Assembly (NCBI RefSeq): GCF_000226115.1
Contig: NC_016458.1
Location: forward strand, 310,001 to 374,000
Direction of reading: 5' to 3'
Source: Thermothielavioides terrestris NRRL 8126
Lineage: Eukaryota > Ascomycota > Sordariomycetes > Sordariales > Chaetomiaceae
DNA: 64,000 nucleotides
The notes under the pieces are model-generated. The model was given only the letters and a program-made list of their open reading frames with translations. It had not been told where the DNA came from and ran no database searches. Made by a program: the position numbers and the translations under genes. Of this stretch, positions 47,801 through 60,329 are shown one piece after another. The first letter of the stretch is position 1. Each line of letters opens with the position of its first letter.

Positions 47801-49000
47801 ATATCGATAGGTTCGTCTAGAATTACTAGACCTACTAACGTTCCTATATACTCTATGACAAGCTACTAGGCCTCTTCAAGCCCTTAGAAGTCCTTGCAAG
47901 ACCTTGGTAGTACGTTACTATAGACTTCTATATAATGCCCTAAGATAAGTTGGGCTAAAACTAAGTCTTCGTTGTAGTAGACCGCTTAGGGAAGTATAGC
48001 TATTTACTCCCTTACTATAAGACTACTATTACCAAAGAGATAGTGCAACTCTACTACTAGTATATTTGGTGTACCTATAGAGCTCTAGAATCGATCACTT
48101 TAGACTAAGGCCCTTAGTTTATCTTAGTATTCTAGGACAAGTTCTATAAGATCTTTAGAATTAACCTATACTTCTCTTCTTTAGAGTACCCCTAGACAGA
48201 TAAGTAGACTAAAATTATAAATCAATACCTCGACTAGCGTCTACGCTCCTTTATTAACTATTTCTAAGACAATTAGTTAAAATTACTGCCTATAATAGAT
48301 TTTATTTAAGCTATTTTACCCTACTTATCTACTAGCTTCGCCCTATTTGAGGTCGAGACTAGTATACTCCCCTAGATGACCTATAATTAGTAGAAGCGTA
48401 TTTGAGAGTTTAATAGCGCTAAAGATAAGCTTAATCGTATTAAAGCCTAGGAGATGCTCTCTAGAATTAATTCCATTATCTAATTCGCTAGAGAAAGTAT
48501 ATAGAAAGCCTAGGAAGCTTAAAAGCGGTAAGCGGATAAGCATTGGTAGCTAGAAGAATTTGAAGTTGGTTAAAAGGTCTATATTACAAAGGGCTACTAG
48601 TAGATAAACCGACTAAGCGATAAGCTCGACTACCTAGTTGCTAGGCCTTTTCTAATTATCGCTAAAAAGGGTTATTTCTATAAGCTAAAGCTATCTAAGA
48701 CCTAGAAGATATACCTAATGTTTACTCTAGATCGACTCTAGAGGGTATCGAATAACCTATTACTAGGCTAGGAACCCTAGTCTAAGCCGCCAATTAAGGT
48801 AGATAGCGAATTGGAATAGTAAGTCGAAAAGATTTTTACCTCCTAGATATTTAAAGGGAAACTCTAGTATCGCGCTTAGTAGATCGGTTAGGGCAAGAAC
48901 CCTAAATAGTACGACGCCGCTAATTTCAAGAATATACTACACTATCTTTGGGAGTTCTATAAGGAATTCCTCTACGTAGCTAGACCACCTTGGCGATTGC
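44880..49000 (+). pseudogene. Degraded pol of Gypsy element 1 (PR-RT-RH-IN-chromodomain)
   Basis: Protease remnants lie at about 44900-45200 (LLLGQQQLVYYDILL). Reverse transcriptase lies at 45960-46700 with FADIF, PLYSYTLDQLE and IDIQQAFYQIRL; its catalytic YIDD box is YINN at 46531-46542, a G-to-A change at both Asp codons. RNase H (FFLKTMSSLESNYPIYDKEL) lies near 47040-47110. Integrase lies at 47700-48260 with VTIDFYIMPQD, LDQGPQFI and QTDKQTKIINQYL. A chromodomain-like end, GKLQYRAQQIGQGKNPKQYD, lies near 48860. Frames are crossed by many TAG stops. Confidence 0.88.
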
Positions 49001-49363
49001 TATAATAGCTAAAAGCTTATAAGGAGGATTACTTTGATAATGAACATCTAGATAATAACCTACTAGTATCTAAAGGACAATATAATCCAACTCGATTTAG
49101 GAGACATCGTACATATATATAAACCTACTATAAGGTTGTAGGATAACATTTTATCCTAGCTCCCTTATATACCTACTAGCCTAGATATAGCATCTTGTAT
49201 AGCCTAACGGGCTATAGAGCAGATTTCTAAGTCCTATAGAACTTAATTGTATAAACTTTGTAAAAAATAGGCTCGCGAGCCAATTCTTCTGATTACCAAC
49301 AGCTAGCGGAGGACCGCAATGTATCTGTTATAGGGGTACGACGCTTTTTCGAGGGGGGGGTAA

Positions 49364-49749
49364 TATAACGGCATAGTATGCTAACCACTGTTATATAACT
49401 TGCGTATAGACCTATTATATAACTATATACTTATATAACCTCTCGAGTTAGTAGATTTATAGGATTCGAGTCGACTTCTAGATTAGGAAGGAGGGGTTGA
49501 CTTGCCGATAAGGAAAAACGCACTAATAAGGCGAACTGCGTCTTACCCCGTAATGTACAGACTTTATAGCCCTACTGTAAATTGTAGCCCTACTACAAAT
49601 TGTCTATACGCACTACCTAAGGTATTTGAGCATAGTTTTCTACCTATATATTGATAGTTTTCCTCTCTCTCCTTAGACTTGAAGTCTTCGTCAATCGAGG
49701 ATCAATTTAGCTACGAGTTATCCAGCACTTGTTTTGCCTTGCCGTGACA
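49364..49749 (+). repeat. 3' LTR of Gypsy element 1 (386 bp)
   Basis: Begins TATAACGGC (mutated from TGTGACGGC) and ends GCCGTGACA; same length as the 5' copy. Each LTR retains one unmutated terminus, at opposite ends. Confidence 0.93.
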
Positions 49750-49754
49750 CTGTG

Positions 49755-52193
49755 CTAGCCCTCTCCTCTAGCACAATAACAATCTATCTCTCTGACACTT
49801 ATACCTTTTGATCTCTCTCTATTTGAGCTTGCTCTCGCTCTTTAGGAAAAGAAGTATAATATCTCTTATTTAGCCTACTCCTATCTCTACGATATCCTAT
49901 AGCTTGTTAAAGACCTCGACGAGCTAAGAAGTATCCCTTCTTAGAAAGATACGTTGATATATCGACTATACTATGTCCTACTATATAATACTTTATAGAA
50001 AGCGACAATCAAGTTGGACTAAAGTGTTCTCCTAAGCTAGGTAATATATACTAAGCCGATACTAATCGTTGATCTAGAGGATATAACTCGATCCCTGCTT
50101 AGCTTAAAGTCCTTTGCCTAGAAGATCTATACTGGTATAGCCTAGGTGATAGATAGGCCTGTTATAGAATTGTAGCAAGCAAGGTGGTAGGGGGAGAGTG
50201 TCTAGACGATAAGTAGGAAATTCTTCTCCTACTTAGACAATAACCTTATCTTCCTCTCCAACTTTGTCAGCTTTCGATATAGCCTAGATAGTATAGTCTA
50301 CAAATATAGGAGTAGTAAACTGTATAACCTTCACCTTGGCTAAGTCTACTATTGTAGCCTAGATTCTAGAGATAGGTATCCTATATAACTAGTACTACTA
50401 ACCTAGTTGGTCTTTACCTAGTTAGATATAATACCTGAGATATAGAGAGTATCTTCCTTGCTCTTAGCTTGTCTAGCCGCGCCTAGCTTGATTAAGCTAA
50501 TTCTTATAGAAGATTTTGAAGTTTTATTCCTCTTAAGCTAAATTGTCTCCCAACTAAGCGGTATATAGCTCGACTACAACTTCGATTCTATAAGCAGGGT
50601 AGTAATAGCGACCTCTAATATTAACTTCGATTACAACGCTATATTTATAGTATGGTATATCTTCAACTAGAGAATCAATGAGTTCCAACTTTTATAGTTA
50701 TCTTCTCCCTATTGAGCTGAGTTAGAGCTTTGGGCCTAGGGTAGATAGTATTTCGTCAACAACTTTGTTGGTCTAGATCGAATCTTACTTCCTTAGAATA
50801 TATTCTATAATGGATTTAGCCTCTATAATAACAACTATATCTCTCTTATTGGCATTTATATTACTATACTATTCTTTAAGGAGTAGTTGCGGAATTGGTA
50901 TAAAGGGATATTTCCATTGACCTTTAGTCCTTTCGGTATAGAGATCTCCGATATATTCTAGTCTTTAGTCTACTTTGTAGGTCTTAATCAAGGGAAGTGG
51001 ATTATTGTTGACGATAAGCGTGTCTTTGTATATAGTTTCATTATATATATCACTAGTGATATAGTCTCGTAGTAAAAATTGTCTAAGTGCAAGTCTTATT
51101 AGGCTACTCTCCTATATTGTAGCTATTAGGTTAGGATTAACGAGAAATTAGATCTAGCGTTCGATACTATAAAAAATGGACGATACTACTAGTAGTATAT
51201 CGACGATATTATATACGTCTAGTCTCTCTTAACTAAGTCGATATAATCCTTTGCTAAGACTAAACTTAGTATCTATAGCGACATTAAACTTATTAACAAT
51301 ATACTGCTACTATTCCTAGCGCTTAATATTATTTAAATATAGCTAGCGGATATTGTATATTCTAAGTTCGCTAGCCTTATATAAGTGTTGACCGACTTCC
51401 TTTTCGAAGACGAAGGCTTCTTATATAAGTAGTATTGGAAAGAGATAGCCTTTATTCTCTAGACTTTCCTATTTCTACTAGGCTAGCCAAGGATTTAGAA
51501 CTCTAAGACCTATCGCAATTCTTTCTAGATAAGGGAGTATAGCTAGCTTGTTATTCTTGCTCTAGTCCTAATATTAGGCTAGCTTTAGCTAGAGCACATT
51601 AAACCTAAGTTCAACTAGCTTTTAGTCAACTATATATCTTAGTTTCTCGATATTTCTAACTTCTTCTATAGCACTAAAGCCTTCTAGCCCTACGAATAGC
51701 TTATTACTATATACTAGAAATTTATATAGTCAGCTATTATAATCTTTAATCGTATCTTATTAGTTTTATCAAAGGAACTAAGACGTATTATTATTTCTAG
51801 TTGGCGAGCGGTGCAATATATATGCTACGTGCTTAGCGAGGGAAAGAAAGTTATTATATAGACCTAAAGGCAGCTTAGAGAAACCTAGAGTCGATAGCGA
51901 GCCGCTACTTCTATATAGCGACGAACTGTGCTACTACTACCGATGTTTTTAGATATATAATCGGTATAGTCCTATATCGTCCCCGCTCTGTTGGTTAACC
52001 CATTGCTATTGGTCAACCTATCGCCGTTGGTTATCTTATAGGCTTTAACTCAATGTAAACCTATTTCTATAGATTAGAAGGGCAACGAGATTCTTAGAAA
52101 GAAGGGTCTACTAAATATCTACCAAGGTTTATATTTACTAGACGTCGTCGATAAGTATAGTTTATATCGCCTTACATTAACATTCTAAAGCGA
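49755..52193 (+). pseudogene. Degraded transposase-like coding region, possibly EnSpm/CACTA (Tnp2-like)
   Basis: A plus-strand frame runs from about 49850 to 51830 with stops mainly TAG. The part at 50800-51180 reads NNYISLIGIYITILFF, FPLTFSPFGIEISDIFQSL, VFVYSFIIYITSDIVSQQ and KCKSYQATLLYCSYQ. This order resembles fungal Tnp2-like transposases (a hydrophobic MGIY segment, PLTLGPHG, then a DMPQQQ and C-x-x-C region). A YIDD text near 51195 is not in a reverse transcriptase context. Terminal repeats were not identified. Gypsy elements 1 and 2 are inserted just before and inside it. Confidence 0.4.
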
Positions 52194-52442
52194 TGTCATA
52201 TACAACTGTGGCAAAGGCACCTATGACCGTACCGTGGTCAGGGGTGACGAGCGTTCCCTTAAAAAAAGGAACCTTGCCTATAACCCCTTCGTAGAACAGT
52301 AGACTATATCAATATACTTTTGTGATATATACTAGTGTTTAGGAGTACCGCCTTATTAGCTAACGAGGCTAAGAGGTATTGATCTTTCTTACCTTTACAC
52401 TTTTACCGCTAGATAGTCATTGAACACTATCTATATATAATA
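52194..52442 (+). repeat. 5' LTR of Gypsy element 2 (249 bp)
   Basis: Begins TGTCATATACAACTG and ends in TATAATA, mutated from TATGACA by RIP-type changes. It matches 62531-62779 throughout, with transition differences. Confidence 0.92.
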
Positions 52443-52639
52443 AGTAGTGCCTACTAACGATTTAAACCTGTTCGCTTCCCGTCGAGGGGAGCTAAGTTCG
52501 GATTAGGAGACATTACGAGTTACGCCTAGCAAGTTGTATAGAGCAACGTCTAAGGCAGATAATACTCCTTTATAAAGGAGTAAGCTTCGGAGTATATAAT
52601 CTATAACGAACTGGTTTATAACCTAGTTACTGTTATTCT

Positions 52640-55250
52640 AGCACTAAGCATTTACAAGGAGTTAGAAGCTAGATAGATTTAAACCTTATAAACGCCAATG
52701 TTTATAAGGATATATAGTAGACATTTAAGTTTATTAAGGACTTTGAGGTTACCTATAACGTCTAGTGGGTAACTGCTATTAATCCCTAAGAACTCTAATA
52801 CCTAGAAGCTATAGCATTACTCGAAGAGGCATTAGAAAGAGATATCTACGCCCAACGGTATATCAAAATACTATATATTGTAGAGTATCCTCCCTTTTAG
52901 ATACTCGACAATTATATTCCTTATATCTACCTTGCAACTATTAGGTATAAAGTCCAAGTAGCTATTAGTAAGAACCTTATCCTAGACCCTAGGATCGAAG
53001 ACGCTACCTCGGAGACTGAGGACTTAACCTAAGAAACGCTAGAGACTTTAGTACTAGAGAGTTGGGGATCGCTAGAGACCCTAAAGCCTTAGAGGACCGA
53101 CGATTAGCAACTAGGACTAGCTACATTGTTAGAAATATTAGTAAGAACTAGATATAATCCGACTAAGAACTAGCTAGCAACTCTACTAAGCTTAACCTTC
53201 TAGGAGCAACTAGAAACCTAGGACATATTAACTATTCCTTAATAGAGATATAAAATCTATATTGTTAGTAGCTATAATCTTAGTAGACACTACTAAGGAT
53301 TGCGAAGAGGATCGTAGAATTTACTATCTTAGAACTAATAACCTAAAGAGGAAGACCTATTATCTTTAATAGCTTAGTTAATCGGTACTTTCAACCAAGT
53401 TCCCTAGCCGCCGCTATAGACGCCTAGCCAACTATCCTAGTACCTATCTAGGCTTTCTAGACTAGGTATAGTTATCTAGAACCTTAGAATAGAATATATA
53501 GATAGTTTAGTCGATTCTAATGTCTTTTTACTATTCTAAGAGATACTAAGCCCGCTATATAGATAAGTAGCTAGACCCTCTAGATAAGGAGCTAGACCCT
53601 CTAAATAAGTAGCTAGAGCTATAGATATCTAAGCCGCTTTCGCTATATAGGACTTTCTTACCTAGATAGCTAGAATAATAGAGAACCTAAATATTATAAT
53701 CGAAAGGGTGAATAAGGCTATAGGCGTAGAAGACTATTAGCCTAAAACCGAGGATACAAGTACTATATTTTTATAACCGTCTATATTTATATTGAAATAG
53801 AAGATTTAGGACATTGGTCTCTTTTAGCTAGATATAGAGAATGAGGCTAAGGAACCCTAGGACCTATAGTATAATAAATAGTAGCTATATTATAGGGACG
53901 TCAACCTTTGGGTTGAGTAGGTAGATTAGGTTATTAGATACTACCTAGTAAGAGAAGAGACCCTATATATAGAGATATAGACCCTACTTTGAGGATTAGC
54001 GTTATAATAATATAAATAGTAGCTCTCTACTATAGAAAAGGTAGTATTGACTATATCTATAAAAGTATAGACTAAACATTTGAAAAAGGAGTTTAATATT
54101 AAGAGATATAAAGTAGAGAAATAGTTGAATAAAAACCGGTATACTACAAAGGACAACTATAAAGATAAGCTAGTCTAGAAATTCGCTATAGAATACTTCA
54201 AATATATATATATTTAGGGAGATACTACTAAAGAGCAATGTTTAATATATCTATATAATTGCCTCTATCTAGAACTTCGCTAGCTATACTCTAAACTAGA
54301 TATAACTATAGAGATAGGTACGTTCCTTAGTATTCTCGATATTAAAGTATATATTGTTAGAGACAAGCTTCGCTAGGACGTCGCTAAGGGCTATATTATT
54401 AGCTATAGTCCTATTGCCAACAATATAGATATAGAGTATAACGACGAAGGATAAGGAGACGACTAGGAGGATAGTAGAGCCTTTTAGATAGAAAGAGGTA
54501 GAAGAGGATATCGTAATCCTTAAAGAAGAGATAGGAATAAACTTTAGCGACTTAGAAACAATTAGTATAGAGATAGTGATTGAATACAACTATTTAGTAA
54601 CCGAAACTTCTATAGTATAACTAGACGTAGAAGAGGATACTAATCGTTCAACGATTATAGAGGAGGACTTAGACTATTCAACGGCTAGAGAAGAGGCGAC
54701 AATGGCAACTAGGGAAGATCGCCTCGACTTCGACGACTCTAATAGATTCGGATATATATATATAAAAAGTAGTTCGAAGATAGCACCTTCTTATACTATA
54801 GCGAGATTATAGTAATAGGAGATGATAAAGACGTTAACCTTTATTACGAAATACTAGAGAAAACTAGGTATATTTTTATCGACGAATATAACACTGAAGC
54901 TAAGAACAAGGAATTGGAAGACGAGGAAGCTAATAGTTCTTACTATTTATATTATACCTTTCGCTAGCCTAGACTAAGTTAGAACAAACTACTATAATAA
55001 CTCCTATAGATTTAGCAATGTATTGCCTATAGTAGAGTCTTTATAATACGTTATAAGCTTTTTAAGTATATAGCCGACGATAGCGACGAAGACAAGTATA
55101 AACCTATATAACCCTAAATAGACCGCTAGCACAACCTTAGTAACAACGAAGATAAGCTTAATAATAAAGATATAAACTTTATATTGATCGAAGGACAGAT
55201 TATAGAAGTATAGCTATATATACTACTATTGAAAGTATTGGACAAATAAG
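52640..55250 (+). pseudogene. Degraded gag-like region of Gypsy element 2
   Basis: A plus-strand frame with frequent TAG stops runs from about 52640. Gln- and Ser-rich parts (about 53300-53640) are followed by a predicted helical part. The position between the 5' LTR and protease fits gag, but I found no zinc knuckle. Confidence 0.55.
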
Positions 55251-55279
55251 CTATATACCTTATAATCAATATCAGTATA

Positions 55280-58200
55280 AACCTAGGCGAGCTAGGCACC
55301 GAGGTTTACTTTGATATAGGTAGCAATACCAACCTCGTTGATAAGAAGTTTATCTCTAAGTAGGCTAAGAACCTACATTGGATTAATATAAAGCTATACT
55401 TTGTCAAAGGCGTTGGAGCCTATACCAAAGTCAAGAAGTAAGTTAAGTTTGACTTCTATATCTAAAGAATCGTCTATAGTACCAACGTAGACGGTTACTT
55501 CACTATAATAGCCGACGTCATTGAAGGTTTAGGAGCGAAACTATTGATTAGAACTAACTTTATACTTTGTAACGGAGTAAAGATTGACCTTAATATATCT
55601 ATCTGTTACTTTTAGTCCATCTATAATATAAAGGTAAAAGTATATATAAAACGGAAAAGAATAATCTAGAAGGTGAAAGCCGCGAATACTATAATGGTCG
55701 TACCTATAATGGAATACCTAATCAAGACTATATTTGAATATATAAACACCAATGACGATAATCTAGGTAGCTAGAAACGTAAGCTCTACTTCGCTTTATA
55801 CGTCGAGGGTATACTAGACGCTATCGTAGATATAAAAAGCGTATACTAGGCTATTATAAGGAACAACACCGTTTACCTAATTACTATTGTCGAAGGACAA
55901 TGTATTAGACATCTTCTTTAGTATAGCCTAGAGGAGGATATCTAGGCGATAGTATAGAACCTTATATAGTAGATCTAGGATAATATTATAGACGACAAAT
56001 ATATATAGATGACGACGACTATATAATAGGAGCCTAGCAGTAAGGAACCGATAATAGAGACACTAATAGAGGATAAGTATAAGCTACCTACTAAGCAAGA
56101 GTTCTATATACTATCCTATAGTATCGAGAAACTAGACGACATCCTATATATCAAGTTAGTAGCAAGGGTAAACGTCTATAGTAGAGACAAATGGTATATA
56201 GAAGAGATAAAGGTATTGTTAGACAAGTATAATGTCTTCTATAACTATAGCATTGTCCCTATACTAGAGGATTAGAAGATGAGAATTCTACTTGTCGATA
56301 GATAGTAGAATTAGCTCAAGCCTATTTAGGTTTACCTACTGAGCGCTAAAGACTAAGCGATCGTCGACGAAGAATACAATAAACTATATATATAAAGAAA
56401 GATAGACTTTATAGACTAGCCAACCCTTGTCGCTTGCCTAGTCTTCGTAGTCTACTATATAGTTGCTAGAAAAACGAAAGGTAGAGCTATAGTAGACCTC
56501 CGGCCCCTAAATACGTTGGTAGTACCAGATATATACCCATTGCCCGACTAAGATAATATTATAAATATAATAATAGGCAATACAATCTTTATAGTATTCG
56601 ACGCCTCTAGATTCTTCTTCTAGCTTCTAGTCGTAGAAGAACACTATAACTATATAGTAGTTATCAGTCCTAGAGGTTTAGAACGCTCGAACATTGTGCT
56701 AATAGGATTTAAAAACTCGTTAACTTTTATATAGCGCTTTATAGACCGTTTATTCTATAAGTATAAACACTTTGTATACGTCTATATCGACGATATTATC
56801 ATCGTTAATAAGAATATAGAGGAGTACCTCAAGTACGTTAAGACGATTCTCAATATCCTCGACAAGGTATATATTTATATTTTAATAGAAAAATCCTTTA
56901 TAGCCTACCTATTAGTGAGACTGCTTAGCTATATAGTCAATGGCGAAGGAGTAGCTAAAATAGACGATAGGATCACTATATTCAAGAAACTCAAGTTCCC
57001 TAATACCTTCGAGACTTTAGAGTAGTACCTTGGTATAGCCAAATAGCTATATAAAGGTATCCTATAGTATATAACGAAAGCGTAGCCTCTATAGGACTAT
57101 AAAACTAAGCTCCTTGCCTAAGGGAGAGTGAGCGGAGACCTTCTTGTCGCTAAGTCGAAGAACGCTAAGAAAGCATTTACTTTGAATATTAAATTCGAGT
57201 CTATACTAGTGGAACTAGAGTCCTTTAAGTTACTATAAGAATATCTGTATAAGTAGTACTTCCTATATTATCATTGTCCTAATAAACTACTATTTATTAA
57301 GCTCAATATAAGTAGCAAAAGATATAGAGCAATCGTCTTTCAACTTTATAGCGAATAGGACGGTGTTAGTATCTTTGGCTAAGATATCCTAAGCAACGAG
57401 ATCTAGCTTATTATATTCTTGTCCTACCTAACTTCCAACGTAGAAAAGAAGTATAGGAGTATAGAAGTAGAAGTCGCTACTATCGTATAGGTAGTTAGGA
57501 AGCTCCGAAAAATGGTATAGTTAAACCAATACCTTGTAAATATCCTAATAGACTATATAGCAATTAGAGGCATTATAAAGTATACGTCTCTTGCTACTAT
57601 AGACCTTATAAAGGCCAACCTAAAGCTCGTTAACATTGTAAACTAGCTATCCTAGTTCGACCTCAACATTTTCTATATACTAGGAAAGCTCAACGTTGTA
57701 TTAAACACCCTATCACGCCTACTAACCTTCGAGGAGGACGCCCTTAACGAAACCTAAGATACTACTAACGAACTAGAGGACATTTAGTCTACTATCTAGA
57801 TCAACACCAAGGAATACTACGCTATAGACACTAGTACCTTCGAACTAGTTATTAGTAACAAGTTTAAAGCTAAGTTGACTATAGCTTACTCTAACGACCG
57901 TTAGTACAACAAGATCATTAGGAGTCTCTATAATATAGAAGAACAAGCTAAGAAGATCGTTAAATAGAGAGAATATAAAGAGTAAGAAGAAGAGCTACGA
58001 AGAAAGTAGTATCGAAAGCTATAGCTTAGACCCTATAAACTAAAGGACAGTCTCCTCTACTACGTCGACTACAAAGGAGTAAAGAAGCTTTATATCTCTA
58101 GTAGCTATATCAAAGACATTTTTACCATTGTATACGACAATACTTACTACTTTGGTATAGACAATATAATAGCAAACCTCTTAGTATTTATATTTAATTG

Positions 58201-59460
58201 AAAGCGCTAGATAGTATATAAATACGTTTAGCACTGCCCTATATATAGAGAGAACTAGACCTTGAGAGAACCGAAGCCTAGAGACCTTTAGCTAATTCGG
58301 ATACTACTATAGCCTTTCTATACTATTACTATAGATTTTATCGTTGGTTTACCCACTATACCCTCTAAAAGGACACTATAGTTAATAAAAAAGTATCTAA
58401 TCCTCAACGCTATATACACTATTATCTACAAGTTTAATAAGAAGAAGCTTCTTATAGCTAGAAACGATAAAATATTAATAGAGGAATAGACTATTATAAT
58501 CCTTAGAGCGCTAATATATATAGATTAGGGACTCTTAGCGCAAATTATCAACGACCGAGATACTAAGTTCACCTCTGACCTATAGAAGGAAATCTTTTAT
58601 ATCTTAGGCGTTAACCTCCTTTTCTCGATAGCCTATTATCCTTAGATAGACAGTTAGTTAGAGAGGATAAACTAGATAGTAGAAATCGCTATTTATATAA
58701 AAGCTATAGAAAAATTAGGAACGTTATAGCCTCTACTTCTTTCTATATTGTAGTACAACCTTAACAATATACTTATAGTCACTATTAGAAGATCGTTGAA
58801 CGAGTTGGTATACGGTTTTAAACTACGTTCTATCCTAGATATACTTCATTGTAAGAAGGGTACCGTTGCCTCTGCTAAAGCTATTAGTGTCCTTAGACAA
58901 TAGTATTAAGAGGAAGTAGTAGAACAGATCGATTATATAAGCGCTATCGCAAAGATATATTACAACGATAAGTATATACCTACTAAGTTCGAAGTAGGAG
59001 ATATCGTTTACCTACAACTATACAATGGATACTATCTCCTAGGAAAGTTTAAACGAAAGTAGTTGCTATAGTAGGTAGGACTATTTAAGATTATCTATAA
59101 AATCGACAAGAACGTCTATAAGCTTGACTTCCTAGCTAGTTGGAAAGTCTATCTTATAGTTTCAGTTTCCTAGTTATAGAAACTAGATTAGGGGAAAGAC
59201 CCCTTTGGCTATAATATAGAGCCCCCTAGCCCTATAATCGTTGATAAAGATAAATATTAGGAAATTAAGAGAATTGTATAACGATATATTATCTAGAGGA
59301 ATTAGAGACCTAAAGTCGAGTATCTAGTACAATAGAAAGGATTTATTACTAAAGACGATTGGTAGATCCTATATATCTAGCTTATTAACGGTGCTAGGGA
59401 ATTTGTCAAGGAGTATAAAAAGGTGTACCCTATCGACTAAGAGAAGGAACATTGTAATAA
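55280..59460 (+). pseudogene. Degraded pol of Gypsy element 2
   Basis: Protease at about 55295 reads EVYFDIGSNTNLVDKKFI (normal D-S/T-G is DIG here). Reverse transcriptase reads VFDASRFFFQLLV and retains an intact YIDD box (about 56782-56795). RNase H and the connecting part lie at 57300-57800. Integrase reads TITIDFIVGLPTIPSKRT (about 58320), DRDTKFTSD (about 58555) and YYPQIDSQLERINQIVE. A chromodomain-like end is at 59230-59460 (RPKVEYLVQQKGF, then AREFVKEYKK). The domain order is that of Ty3/Gypsy. Confidence 0.88.
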
Positions 59461-60329
59461 GGGTATCGCTATTAAGGAATAGGAGGAAGTAAAGGAGATT
59501 CCTCGATCTTAGAACTAAGTTGTTGTTGAGCTACTATAGAGGAAGGGCAACGACCATTGATAGCTATACTATTATTGACTTTCCCTTTCCTTCTTTCCTA
59601 TTTCCCTCTTTTCCTTTCGTTCGTTTATACTTTCCTTGTTAGAATATATTCGCTTTAGTATATCTATTATCGCTATACTACTACTAGACGTATAAACGCC
59701 GTCCTCTATCTTATAGATCTCCTAGTTTTTCCTCTCTTTATCCTTTACTTAGACATTACCAACGCTTTTAATTATAAAACTATAGTCATTTAGTTTATTA
59801 AGTACTTTGCTTATCTTAGTTTTCTTATATATAGATTTGCTATTGACTTTAACCTATAAATGGTTAGGGAAAGCTATTCTATTGCTATAAAGGTATAGGG
59901 CTTTGAGCCTTAAGGATATAATGTTCTATTCTCTAGTCGCCACTAGATAGTAATACTATTTATCAGCTATAGGCACTACACTATTGTTTTTATTTACTTC
60001 TAGAACAGCCTAATATAGGCTACTATAATTTCCTTTCTTTTTATATATTAACCTTAATATATCTATCTTCCCTAACAATTCCTTATTATAGTTATTTATA
60101 TTCGCTATATAATCAATCGTTAGACCTTTTTATTACTAAGCTATATACATTTATATGAGCTACTATTAGTCGGTATACGCTTATACTATATTTGTAAATC
60201 GAGACAATCCGTCGTATATTCTTATAGTGCCTACGTCAACGACAGAGGCGACTATATAGTCGATTCTCTTAGCTCGCTAACGTTATTGAGTAGCAAAGCG
60301 TTTAAGTACGATTATATTGATATTATAGA

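Larger units (their letters stand above)
42432..49749 (+). mobile_element. Complete Ty3/Gypsy chromodomain retrotransposon, RIP-inactivated
   Basis: Two 386-bp LTRs enclose the element, and CTGTG flanks it on both sides (42427-42431 and 49750-49754), so it is an intact insertion of 7318 bp. LTR ends form the inverted pair TGTGACGGC / GCCGTGACA. A polypurine run of eight G's just precedes the right LTR (about 49351-49360). Degraded gag and pol are read on the plus strand in the order capsid, zinc knuckle, protease, reverse transcriptase, RNase H, integrase, chromodomain, which is the Ty3/Gypsy order. Stop codons, mostly TAG, are found throughout. Confidence 0.93.

Noticed and set aside
51189..51206. 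YIDD text suggesting a reverse transcriptase
   Set aside because: Neighbouring text has no other reverse transcriptase blocks and fits the transposase-like frame better.
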